A DNA stretch of 64,000 nucleotides. It comes from Pelomonas paludis. GTDB taxonomy: Bacteria > Pseudomonadota > Gammaproteobacteria > Burkholderiales > Burkholderiaceae_C. The notes under the pieces were generated by a model. That model did not search any database and was not told the origin of the DNA. It saw nothing but the letters and a program-made list of their open reading frames with translations. Of this stretch, positions 16,991 through 25,104 are shown one piece after another (the first letter of the stretch is position 1; each line of letters opens with the position of its first letter). The translations under genes were made by a program, and so were the position numbers. The stretch covers positions 124,001-188,000 of the forward strand of contig NZ_JBDPZD010000006.1 in assembly GCF_039872745.1 (NCBI RefSeq). The letters are read 5' to 3'.

Positions 16991-17781
16991 CGCTTCATTT
17001 GCCGCCATGCTTCAGCCAACTCATCCGGCAACCGGCCTTCGTAATAGCCTTGGCGCGGGGGGGAGAAGTCCTGCTTGCTTTCTGGCATCCGTAGGACAGC
17101 GAAGAGGCCTGATTCTTTGCTCAGGCGCCCTTGCACAGCTAGGGCGACGTAGGCCGCCCGGTTGCGTATTTCGGTGAGTTTGTGAATCGTCCCGCTGCAA
17201 TCGACGTGACCAAGCAGGATCGCGCCGTATCCGTTGGCCTCACAGAGGTCAAAGAAAAACGTCGGTTGGTAATTGAAAAACCCGTGGTCGTAGGCCCCCT
17301 GGTTGGGAACGGAGTGGAGCATCAGGCCCCCGGGGGCGCAATGCTCGTGCATGGTCTTGAAGACTTGGTATTGATTGAACACATGCTCTGAGGTGCCGAA
17401 GTTTGTAACGACTTCGAATTGCCCCTGGAGAGGCACGGGTGAGTTCAAGTCATAGGCGAGCGCCACGCCGGGCGAACCATTGAGGTCGATGGCGACATAG
17501 CGTTCATGCTCATACACGAGGCGGTAAAACAACTTGGCGATGTGGAAGCGCTGCCAGTCGCCCCCGGTCTCCAGCGTTTCGGCAAGTTGTGCCTCGACCT
17601 CCTTCTTTAGTGTTGCTGGCACACCCAACTGGTCGGCTATGTCGGGAAGTTCGTTCGCGTCCACATCGCCGAACCAGTTTTGCTCGCCCAACTCGAGCAG
17701 GTTTGGCGTCTTTCCACCGCCAACGTAGCCTCCGCGCCGCAAGGCCATGAGTATTTGGATGTGCAGGTGGGCAAGTGCCAT
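16987..17781 (-). CDS. Methyltransferase-like protein of unknown function
   Basis: This 264-residue protein has a Rossmann-like centre: YVAIDLNGSPGVALAYDLN, FEVVTNFGTSEHVFNQYQVF and CAPGGLMLHSVPNQGAYDHG resemble the SAM-binding and post-motif strands of class I methyltransferases. The glycine-rich motif I is degenerate. The C-terminal 70 residues look separate. It sits 16 bases after a clearer methyltransferase gene in the same operon, so they could act in sequence or as a pair. Assignment rests on fold-like patterns only. Confidence 0.55.
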   Translation of the reverse strand: MALAHLHIQILMALRRGGYVGGGKTPNLLELGEQNWFGDVDANELPDIADQLGVPATLKKEVEAQLAETLETGGDWQRFHIAKLFYRLVYEHERYVAIDLNGSPGVALAYDLNSPVPLQGQFEVVTNFGTSEHVFNQYQVFKTMHEHCAPGGLMLHSVPNQGAYDHGFFNYQPTFFFDLCEANGYGAILLGHVDCSGTIHKLTEIRNRAAYVALAVQGRLSKESGLFAVLRMPESKQDFSPPRQGYYEGRLPDELAEAWRQMKR

Positions 17782-17797
17782 GAATCGTTCCGTGAGC

Positions 17798-18538
17798 TTA
17801 CTGACCGGCTTCGCAAACCAGAAAGACGGTGGAGCACAGGTCGGGGTACTGCTGGCCGAGCTGGTAGCAGCCCTCCAGGTAGGCTGGCGTGATGATGTCG
17901 GTCTTCAGCAGCCGGTCCCACTGAAAGTTGGCAAGCGCCTTGAAGAAGATGCCGGAGCGGTGCAGCACCTTGAGGCCGGCTCGCGTGGCGTCGCGCTCCA
18001 GGGTGTCGAGCGCATAGGTGCAGCGGTGGCCGTGCTCGGCCTCGGCCGGCGTGACGGCGGCGTTGTGGTCGATCAGGCCCATCTTGACCGCAATCTGGCG
18101 TGACGGCGCGTTGGCGTTGGGGCAGGCCAGGAAGAAGCGGCCACCGGGCACGAGCCATTCGCGATTGACGCGGGAGAGCACGGCAATCGGATCGTCCAGG
18201 TGCTCTAGCACATGGGTCATCACGATGTTGTCGTAGCGGCGGGGCAACTGGACCTGCTCGAAGAGCGCATTGACGCCTTGAAACTTGTCGCCAAGCCGTT
18301 GCTTGGCCTCCTGCATGGCTTGGTCCGAGGCCTCGACGCAGGTGATGTCGCTGAAGTGCTCGGCCAGGCGGCGGGTGAAGTCGCCCTTGAAGCTGCCCAG
18401 CTCCAGCATGCTGCCCGGCCTAAAAAACGGGGCAAAGGAGCGCACCATCAGTGGGTGCATCACGTCGAAATCGAAGCCGTAGGCGTACTGGCGCGCGTTG
18501 TCGGCGTGCTCGGCGTTGTAGTCGCGTGGGTTGCTCAT
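17798..18538 (-). CDS. Class I SAM-dependent methyltransferase
   Basis: This 246-residue protein has motif I MLELGSFKGDFTRRLAEHF, the acidic CVEASDQAM, and MTHVLEHLDDPIAVLSRV, the signature of the Methyltransf_23/UbiG-like group. The ATG at 18538 shares a base with the upstream stop (TGATG), so I prefer it to a TTG one codon earlier. In this operon it probably methylates a sugar of the glycan made or transferred by its neighbours. Confidence 0.83.
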   Translation of the reverse strand: MSNPRDYNAEHADNARQYAYGFDFDVMHPLMVRSFAPFFRPGSMLELGSFKGDFTRRLAEHFSDITCVEASDQAMQEAKQRLGDKFQGVNALFEQVQLPRRYDNIVMTHVLEHLDDPIAVLSRVNREWLVPGGRFFLACPNANAPSRQIAVKMGLIDHNAAVTPAEAEHGHRCTYALDTLERDATRAGLKVLHRSGIFFKALANFQWDRLLKTDIITPAYLEGCYQLGQQYPDLCSTVFLVCEAGQ

Positions 18539-18984
18539 CAAAGCGCTCGTTCAAGAATGAGGGTGGGGCAGTCGGTGGGTGTGGGCTCGGCCCGGAAACC
18601 ATGGCGGCGGTACAGCGCGCGCGCGGGCGCATTGTCGTTGTGGACTTCAAGCCGAATGCGCTTCAGGTCAAGCTCGATCGCTAGCTGCAGCGTGCGCTCC
18701 AGCAGTTGGCCGGCCAGACCTTGCCCCTGGTGGCTTGGCAGCACGCTGACGCTGCTGATGAAGCCGCCGCGATCCGGGTCATTGGCATACATGGCGATGC
18801 AGCCCGCCAGCACTGGGCCGTCCCAGACCTCGATGCGGGTCGCACGCGCCGCGAGCTTTTCAGCGTAGGCGGCGAGTTCGAGTCGGTGGCTCAGCGGTGG
18901 GATGAAGCTTGTGTCTGTGGCCTGCAGATGAGCCAGCAGTTGGGCGGCGTTGGCCTCGTCCCGGGCGAAGCGCAAGCTGCTCAC
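18538..18984 (-). CDS. GNAT family N-acetyltransferase
   Basis: This 148-residue GNAT protein contains motif A SVSVLPSHQGQGLAGQLLE (acetyl-CoA pyrophosphate loop) and the late VHNDNAPARALYRRHGF. GNAT enzymes move an acetyl group from acetyl-CoA to an amine. Next to a sugar aminotransferase the likely acceptor is an amino sugar nucleotide, but this is contextual. It starts at GTG, overlapping the previous gene as GTGA. Confidence 0.82.
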   Translation of the reverse strand: MSSLRFARDEANAAQLLAHLQATDTSFIPPLSHRLELAAYAEKLAARATRIEVWDGPVLAGCIAMYANDPDRGGFISSVSVLPSHQGQGLAGQLLERTLQLAIELDLKRIRLEVHNDNAPARALYRRHGFRAEPTPTDCPTLILERAL

Positions 18985-19940
18985 GGTTCGAGCAACGCCG
19001 CGCCGAAGCCTTCACGGCCAAAGGCGTTGCCGTTGTAGAGCAGCACAACGCGGCCGTCGATCTCGGTCAGGTGGGGATAGCACACCATGTCGCCGTCCCA
19101 GGCGTCCGGCTCTCGCTCGAAGCGAGGCAGGTCATCGGCGCGCGTCCAATTGACAAGGTCGTCGGACCAGGCCTGGCCGAGCCGGTAGCCGCGCGATGGA
19201 TCGGTGCGAAAGCCGGAGGCCTCGCGATAGCAGAACACCATCAGGTAGCGGTTGTTGACCTGGATCACCGAAGGCAGGGCTTGGCATTCGTCGGCGCCGA
19301 GCCGGTCAGGGATGAGGGCGCGGCCCTCCTCTTTGGTCCAGTGGATGCCATCAGGCGAAGTGGCGTGGCCGATCTTGTAGATGCGGTCGGGCGCCGGCTC
19401 GCCGGCGAATTCCTTCCAGCCGGTGCCAAACATGGTCCACATGTGGAAGAGGCAGTTGAAGCGGCGCACAAAGGCGTCGCCAACGAGGCAGGGCTCGTGC
19501 AGGCTGGGCCCGAGCACGGGGCCGGGGCCGGCGCGTTCGAAGCTGCAGCCACCGTCACGGCTTATGGCCAGGCCCACGGCGGTCTCGACCGATACCGCGA
19601 CGCGGCGGCTCCAGCCGGTGGTGTAGGCCCATATCTCGTTGCTGACGACGGTCGGGCTGAACGGGAAGATGCCATGTTCGTCGAAGCTGCCCAACCCGCC
19701 GAGCGGGAGCACAGGCGCCGCGTTCACGCCGATCACGGTCCGCAGGTCGCGCGAGAAGTCAGCGAAGGCGACTTGGCTCAAGAACTTGCCATTGCTCTCG
19801 TCGCGGGCTCGGGTGGCGAAAAACACCCGCACGCGGTCCGGCAGCACCACAGCCTGAGGTGATTGCGCAAAGCCGGCTCCCGCGCCAGGCAGGGCGTGAT
19901 CGAAAGGATTGAAGATGCGCCCGAGCTTGCGCCAGTGCAT
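18981..19940 (-). CDS. Glycosidase-like beta-propeller protein, copy 2
   Basis: This 319-residue protein resembles five-bladed beta-propeller glycosidases (GH43/GH32/GH130-like): VLPDRVRVFFATRARDE, LGGLGSFDEHGIFP, SRDGGCSFERAG and a blade ending in GYRLGQAWSDDLVNWTRAD. It is a paralogue of the upstream gene; the two share the LPDRxRVxF, LGGLGxFDExGxxP and SRDGG landmarks in order. No signal peptide is seen, so it is probably cytoplasmic, where hydrolysis would be unexpected; a phosphorylase or non-catalytic sugar-binding role is possible. The ATG shares one base with the upstream stop. Confidence 0.68.
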   Translation of the reverse strand: MHWRKLGRIFNPFDHALPGAGAGFAQSPQAVVLPDRVRVFFATRARDESNGKFLSQVAFADFSRDLRTVIGVNAAPVLPLGGLGSFDEHGIFPFSPTVVSNEIWAYTTGWSRRVAVSVETAVGLAISRDGGCSFERAGPGPVLGPSLHEPCLVGDAFVRRFNCLFHMWTMFGTGWKEFAGEPAPDRIYKIGHATSPDGIHWTKEEGRALIPDRLGADECQALPSVIQVNNRYLMVFCYREASGFRTDPSRGYRLGQAWSDDLVNWTRADDLPRFEREPDAWDGDMVCYPHLTEIDGRVVLLYNGNAFGREGFGAALLEP

Positions 19941-20917
19941 CAGAGGTCTCCTTCGAGACGGGCAATGCCGAAGCCCTCGCGGCCGACGCCATTGCCGAGG
20001 TAGGCGAGGTAAGTCACGCCGTCGACCTGGAATACGTGGGGGTAGGCCACCATCTCGCTGTCCCAGCCTTCGGGTGACACATCGAGACCAGCGCGAGCAT
20101 CGTTGCGAACCCAGTTCAGTAGATCCGAGCTTGACGCATAGCCTATGCGGTAGCCCTTCTCCTTGCCGCGGAAGCCTGCGCTGTAGCGGTAGCAGAAGAA
20201 CATGTGGAAGCGCCCGCCCGACTCGAAGACATCGGGGCTGGCTTGCGCCTCGTCGGGCTCGATGCGGCTCTCGATCAGGTCGCGGTCCTGCCGCTGCCAG
20301 CGCAGGCCATCGTCGGAGGTGGCCATGCGGATCTTGTAGACCGGCTCGGGCTTGCCATCGACCTGCTTCCAGTTGCGGCCGGCAATGTAGAAGAGCTGGT
20401 ATTGACCCATGCCAGGGACGTTGAAGCGCCTGACTTTGGGGCCGCTGATGACATAGGGTTCGTTCAGGCTGGCCGCCAGCAGCGGGCCATCGCCTTCGCG
20501 CTGGAAGGTCCTGCCGCCATCTCGGCTGACGGCAGTGCCGATGGCGGTGTCGAAAGGGACTGACTCGCAGCGCGTCCAACCGGCGTAGTACGCGCGCAGC
20601 ACATCGCCCTGCGGGATGACCGACACGGGGTAGGTGCCGAACTCGTCAAAACAGCCAAGACCGCCGAGAGACAGGATGGGCTGCTCAGCCATGTCGAGCA
20701 CCCGGAGCGGGTGCTGTCGGTCGAGGTCTACCCAGGCCGAGTAGGAGACGAACTGCCCCCGGGCATCAGGCTCAGGACGGCACGAAAAATAGACTCGGAG
20801 CCGATCCGGCAGGTGCAGTACGTGGGGCGCCTGGGCGAAGCTGCGCAACCAGGGGCGGTCATGGATCTCCTGAGGCACGAACGGGCGACCAAGTTTGGTC
20901 CAGCGATACGGGTTCAA
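19940..20917 (-). CDS. Glycosidase-like beta-propeller protein, copy 1
   Basis: This 325-residue protein has the same propeller layout as its downstream paralogue: HLPDRLRVYFSCRPEP, LGGLGCFDEFGTYP, SRDGGRTFQREGDGP, EGWDSEMVAYPHVFQVDG and a final GVGREGFGIARLE. Acidic residues sit at blade positions where GH43-type catalytic residues lie, but I cannot assign a catalytic triad by eye. The start is TTG, overlapping the WbqC-like gene as TTGA. No signal peptide. Probably handles an activated or lipid-linked sugar in the cytoplasm; function unproven. Confidence 0.68.
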   Translation of the reverse strand: MNPYRWTKLGRPFVPQEIHDRPWLRSFAQAPHVLHLPDRLRVYFSCRPEPDARGQFVSYSAWVDLDRQHPLRVLDMAEQPILSLGGLGCFDEFGTYPVSVIPQGDVLRAYYAGWTRCESVPFDTAIGTAVSRDGGRTFQREGDGPLLAASLNEPYVISGPKVRRFNVPGMGQYQLFYIAGRNWKQVDGKPEPVYKIRMATSDDGLRWQRQDRDLIESRIEPDEAQASPDVFESGGRFHMFFCYRYSAGFRGKEKGYRIGYASSSDLLNWVRNDARAGLDVSPEGWDSEMVAYPHVFQVDGVTYLAYLGNGVGREGFGIARLEGDL

Positions 20918-21612
20918 AGCAGTTCGAATCGGGTGCGGACGGCCTCGGCCACGGCCTCCGGGGGGTTGAACATCAGCACATCCAGGATGGACAGCCAGGG
21001 CACGAATGCGTTGCCGAACTGGGGGTACTCGAAGGGCAGGGCCTTGTGGAACTTGAGTTCGATGCCTCGCGCCGCGAAAGCCTCGCGGTCATACAGTTCA
21101 TGGCCGCCGATGGCGTTGATATAGGTGCTTGCGCCGAGCGCCTCACACAGCGCGAGGACCTTGTCCTGAGCCTTCAGGCTTTCGTCGTGCGCCACCGTCG
21201 ACGAGACGACCAGCTGCGTCGTGAGTCCCAGACAATCTCGCACCTTGACGATGGACTGCCAGAGATAGTCGAACAGATTGGCAGCCGGGTGCAGCACGAT
21301 GCTCTGCAGCCAGGGCAGCAGCGCCTCGAACTGAGGAGCCTTGCGGTAGGCCCCTTCGAGTTGAGCCAGCAACTTGCGGCGATCAAAGGCGGGCGCCAAC
21401 TCCCGCTCGCAAACCATCAGGGCGTCAGAGCCCTGCGTCAATTGAAGCGAGAACATGGCATCGCTGCCGTTCAGCAGCATGCGGTTGCGGTTGATCCAGC
21501 CCTTTTTTGTGTATTTGATGCGGTCGTAGACGACGAAGGCGTCTACCGCCGCCATCAGCTGCCAGTAGCCGATGTAAGGCAGGAAGTAGGGCTGCATGAT
21601 CGCCAAGCGCAT
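20914..21612 (-). CDS. WbqC-like family protein
   Basis: This 232-residue protein has the family's opening MRLAIMQPYFLPYIGYWQL, followed by VDAFVVYDRIKYTKKGWINR. WbqC-like proteins recur in O-antigen and sugar-modification loci and their biochemistry is not settled; a role in acyl or amide transfer to amino sugars has been suggested. It lies six bases after the aminotransferase stop, consistent with a part in processing an amino sugar. Confidence 0.83.
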   Translation of the reverse strand: MRLAIMQPYFLPYIGYWQLMAAVDAFVVYDRIKYTKKGWINRNRMLLNGSDAMFSLQLTQGSDALMVCERELAPAFDRRKLLAQLEGAYRKAPQFEALLPWLQSIVLHPAANLFDYLWQSIVKVRDCLGLTTQLVVSSTVAHDESLKAQDKVLALCEALGASTYINAIGGHELYDREAFAARGIELKFHKALPFEYPQFGNAFVPWLSILDVLMFNPPEAVAEAVRTRFELL

Positions 21613-21618
21613 GGCAGC

Positions 21619-22734
21619 TCAGCGTCGTTGGGCACGGATCACGTCGACGATCTGGTCTTGCTGAGAGGAGGTCAGGTCTGGGTAGATCGGCAAGCAGAGC
21701 ACTTGCTCAGCGGCGCGGGTGGCAACGGGTAGGTTGGCAGGCGCGGCCGAGGGCAGCGCGCGATACATCGGGAAGCTGCTGATCAAGGGGTAGAAATAGC
21801 GGCGCGCGTAGATGTTTTCGCGGCGCAGGGCCGTGTACAGCTCATCGCGCGAGCCCCCGAATTCAGGCTTCACCAGGATCGGAAAGTAAGAATAGTTGTG
21901 CTTGCTGCCAGGGCTCGGAGGCAGGCACTCGATGCCGGGAATGTCTGCAAGTGCCTGTCGGTATTGCCTGTCAATCTGACCACGGAGGCGCAGTGCCTCG
22001 TCAACGTGCTGCAACTGGAGCAAACCCAGCGCCGCGTTGAACTCGCTCATCTTGCCGTTGATGCCAGGCGCCACGACGGTCACTTCGTCTACAAAGCCGA
22101 AGTTCTTCAGCTGATCGATGCGCAGCTTGGTCTTGGCGTCCTTGCAAACAATGGCGCCACCCTCGAAGGTATTGAAGACCTTGGTGGCATGGAAGCTCAG
22201 GACGGAGAGGTCGCCGGCGTTCAAAACGCTCTGGCCATCCGCTTCGACGCCGAATGAGTGTGCTGCGTCGTAGATCACCTTGAGGTTGTAGGTGTCGGCA
22301 ATCCGCTCGATCGCTGCGATGTCGCAAGGGTGACCGTAGCAATGCACCGGCATGATGGCGGTCGTCTGCGGCGTGATGGCGGCTTCGATCTTGGAGGGAT
22401 CGAGGTTCAGGTTCACCGGGTCCACATCCACGAACACGGGCTTGATGCCGTTCCACAGCAGCGAATGCGCCGTCGCTACGAAGGAGTACGGGGTCGTGAT
22501 CACCTCACCCGTGATTCGCAGCGATTGCAATGCTGTGAGCAACGCCAAGGTGCCGTTCGAGAAGAGTGCGATCTGATTGACACCAAGATACTCACACAGC
22601 GCCCGCTCGAACTTCTGGTGCATCGGCCCGCCGTTGGTGAGGAACTTGCTGTCCCAAACCTCTTTGAGGTACGGCAAAAACTCCTCAAACGGCGGCAAGT
22701 GTGGCTGAGTGACGTAGATCGGTTTCTGGCTCAT
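21619..22734 (-). CDS. DegT/DnrJ/EryC1/StrS sugar aminotransferase
   Basis: This 371-residue PLP enzyme has Lys185 in SFHATKVFNTFEGG as the Schiff-base residue and VIYDAAHSFGVE for cofactor contact. The FHATKVFNTFEGG form is common in aminotransferases acting on dTDP-4-keto-6-deoxyhexoses (VioA/FdtB-like), but no dTDP-glucose dehydratase is in the window, so the substrate is open. It is the second gene of the minus-strand operon, ten bases after the N-glycosyltransferase stop. Confidence 0.85.
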   Translation of the reverse strand: MSQKPIYVTQPHLPPFEEFLPYLKEVWDSKFLTNGGPMHQKFERALCEYLGVNQIALFSNGTLALLTALQSLRITGEVITTPYSFVATAHSLLWNGIKPVFVDVDPVNLNLDPSKIEAAITPQTTAIMPVHCYGHPCDIAAIERIADTYNLKVIYDAAHSFGVEADGQSVLNAGDLSVLSFHATKVFNTFEGGAIVCKDAKTKLRIDQLKNFGFVDEVTVVAPGINGKMSEFNAALGLLQLQHVDEALRLRGQIDRQYRQALADIPGIECLPPSPGSKHNYSYFPILVKPEFGGSRDELYTALRRENIYARRYFYPLISSFPMYRALPSAAPANLPVATRAAEQVLCLPIYPDLTSSQQDQIVDVIRAQRR

Positions 22735-22744
22735 GACGGGGTGC

Positions 22745-24607
22745 TCAGGCAGGGATGGGCTCGCCGACCTTCAGCAGGTGGTGTGAACTGGCCTGAAGGG
22801 CCTCGTGATTGCGATAGATCCAGTCAAAAGCGTCGACGAACTCGGTTTCATCCTCCGGGCGCGGTGGTCGAAAGAGCTTGGCCTTGACGTCGGTAGCTTT
22901 GAGCTGATCAACGATGGCTTGTCGCGCGACGTCATCGTGGATCAGCTTCATAGCCGTCTGAAAGTAGTCTTCGTCGTTGTCCGACACAAGCCATGAGGGT
23001 AGTCCGACCATGCGCATGACGTCACGATCACCAATGCTAAGAACCTCGTTGGCGAAGTACGCAACGGTCGGCACGCCAAGCAGACAAGTGTCGACGGTAC
23101 TGTTGGTGTTGCCAAATGGAAAAGCGGCAAGGGCGACATCGCAGCGCTTGAGTGTTTTTAGGAATGCAGCATAGTTTCGCGAAGGCTCAAGGGTGAAGCG
23201 TCTAAACCGTCGTTCAAAGACTTGCTTGATCCGATCAAACATCACTCCGGATGCACTAGCAAAAAAATGGAAGTGAACGGGGCGGCTAGCTTCGGTTTCT
23301 ATGCGTTCGCACAGGTTTAGAAACCTGGGAGACAGCTTCATAAGCGAGCTGTTTACCGCCACGTGAACTCGCCCGTCCTCGAACGGAGTACTCTCGAAAT
23401 CAAAGTCCAACGACTCATCGAATGGGATGAACTGACCCCACGCAGACCTCTCGATGACTTTGGCTCCAAACTCATGAGCGGCCTCACCATGGCCCAGCTG
23501 GACAAGCGTGTAGTCGATCGTGTCGGTCATGGCCGGTGCTGGGTGCCCAAGCGTCATTACCTGGATCGGCGAGAAGCGCAAGTTCGCGACCATCTGAGTC
23601 CACTCCGACATACCTAGACTCGGGTAGTAGATGATGTCAGGAGCCATCTTGACGATGCGTGCACCAATGTCCTTCATGTTGACACCCTCTTCGAGATAGA
23701 CGACATCGTCGAAAAGCTCCTCAGCTACTTCGGGTGTTGCGAAGCCGGCGCTAACCATGCAAACGGTTCTGAACTTGGACTTCAGTTGGCGCCAGCACGC
23801 CGCGTAGCTTCTGAGCATTGCGTGACCATTTGTCATGCGCTCTGCTGCGACCAAGAGGGTTGGATGCTCCACAACTCGGCGTGGAGCAGATCGCCCTTTC
23901 AAGCCGCCAATCTGATCCAAGCGCCGCCAGACCTCATTCAGGGACTGCTTGACTCGATGCTTGCCTGCGTGGTCTGCGTAGCTGCAATGCATCCATGCAG
24001 AAGTCATCGCTTGGATGATCCCAGGGGTAGGGCGTGCACCTTCAATCAGATGGCAATTCTCAATCAGCAGGCTCCGGTTCGCCTCCCCGCGCGCATGATG
24101 AACGAACGGCGCAGTGAACCAACCAACCACCAGTGGTAACAGCTGATCAGGAGGCAATTTCAGGACGCCCTGGATCAGCGAGTCGGGGAGTGCATCGAGC
24201 GAATAGAAGAGGGACAGGACGAAAACTTGATTCGAACGGAGCGTGACACTGTCATCGGCATTTCGGATGCCGTTGTAGCGTAGAAGATGGTAGGGGCCTT
24301 CGTAGCCACTGAGCTCAAAGATCGCTTCGAGCATGGGTTTTCGACCTGAAAGAAAGTCGATCTGGCCAAGGTCAATCTGGAAGTCTGGGCTGCAGATGAG
24401 CGCAGAGATCATTGCCGCGATTCGGGTGTAGGCCGCTCTGCGGTCCTCGGCCGGCGCTTGGGGCAGGATGCCCAATGGGGATCTGCGTAGGCTCATCGCT
24501 TGAAGCAGATTCAGCAGCAACTGCACCCCTTCCTTGGTTCTACGCTGGAAAACGGCGCGCTCCAGCTCGTCAATCAGGCGGTCAATATCGTCGTCTTGTG
24601 AGGTCAT
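22745..24607 (-). CDS. HMW1C-like cytoplasmic protein N-glycosyltransferase (GT41)
   Basis: This 620-residue protein has the build of HMW1C/NGT enzymes: an N-terminal all-helical domain of about 230 residues and a C-terminal GT-B domain. Landmarks shared with the Actinobacillus NGT (from memory) are WMHCSYADHAGKHRVKQSLN (205-224), a histidine at about 262, LRFSPIQVMTLGHPA ending at 357, MKLSP with Lys424 at the position of the sugar-nucleotide-binding lysine, PVHFHF and FPFGNTNS (496-503). Family members attach glucose or galactose to Asn in N-x-S/T sequons of adhesins before Sec export. There is no signal peptide, as expected. It heads the operon running to cysC and diverges from a sequon-rich secreted protein gene. 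Its G+C is lower than the flanking loci. Confidence 0.88.
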   Translation of the reverse strand: MTSQDDDIDRLIDELERAVFQRRTKEGVQLLLNLLQAMSLRRSPLGILPQAPAEDRRAAYTRIAAMISALICSPDFQIDLGQIDFLSGRKPMLEAIFELSGYEGPYHLLRYNGIRNADDSVTLRSNQVFVLSLFYSLDALPDSLIQGVLKLPPDQLLPLVVGWFTAPFVHHARGEANRSLLIENCHLIEGARPTPGIIQAMTSAWMHCSYADHAGKHRVKQSLNEVWRRLDQIGGLKGRSAPRRVVEHPTLLVAAERMTNGHAMLRSYAACWRQLKSKFRTVCMVSAGFATPEVAEELFDDVVYLEEGVNMKDIGARIVKMAPDIIYYPSLGMSEWTQMVANLRFSPIQVMTLGHPAPAMTDTIDYTLVQLGHGEAAHEFGAKVIERSAWGQFIPFDESLDFDFESTPFEDGRVHVAVNSSLMKLSPRFLNLCERIETEASRPVHFHFFASASGVMFDRIKQVFERRFRRFTLEPSRNYAAFLKTLKRCDVALAAFPFGNTNSTVDTCLLGVPTVAYFANEVLSIGDRDVMRMVGLPSWLVSDNDEDYFQTAMKLIHDDVARQAIVDQLKATDVKAKLFRPPRPEDETEFVDAFDWIYRNHEALQASSHHLLKVGEPIPA

Positions 24608-25104
24608 AGATGGGGTTGAGGTGGGGCTGCAGGCCGCATTCGAGGCAAGACGAGTCGCAGCGCCAGTAGAGGCTCTATGCAGCGCGGCAGTCTATCTTGC
24701 GGACGGTCTCCACTTCCGTTGGCCCCCCGATGGCGAGCGCAGAATCGGGCGTGCTCTGGCGCGGGCATGCCGTGGCACCGTAGCCAAGAATTGATGCGTG
24801 CACGCAACGCGAAAGGGGAAAACCCCGAGGGTGGTCGCAGTCGAACCCCCCGACCCCGTTGGAATCGTCTGATATGCTGCTCGGCAACCTGCTTCGGAAG
24901 ACCGTGCATCAAATGCATAGTTCGGATGACGCGGGGGAGGCGAAGCAGAGCGCTCTGCGTCGACGCAGTGGTCGCCGTATTGGTGGCTGTTGCGGCCCTG
25001 TTAAGGGGCAGAGCATCATCCCGTGCGGCGTGCTGAGAGCGCTGAATCGCTAAATCCAAGTGTTTGATACTTTGTTGCAACAACGATCCGGAGAGTTCAT
25101 CAAG
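24608..25104. promoter_or_regulatory. 497-bp divergent gap, N-glycosyltransferase / S-layer-like gene
   Basis: This is the only gene-free stretch over 300 bp. I see no plausible coding frame and no convincing -35/-10 pair. It contains a perfect 14-base palindrome CTGCGTCGACGCAG (24955-24968), a 10-base palindrome GCGTGCACGC (24796-24805), and GC-rich runs between 24813 and 24860 (GGGG...CCCC) that could fold. It must hold promoters for both genes. The plus-strand mRNA may carry a long structured leader, as many S-layer messages do; that is inference. Confidence 0.6.

Noticed and set aside
24608..25104. c-di-GMP (GEMM) or other known riboswitch in the long gap
   Set aside because: The stretch around 24795-24835 has GCAA and GGGG/CCCC elements but not the conserved GEMM core order.
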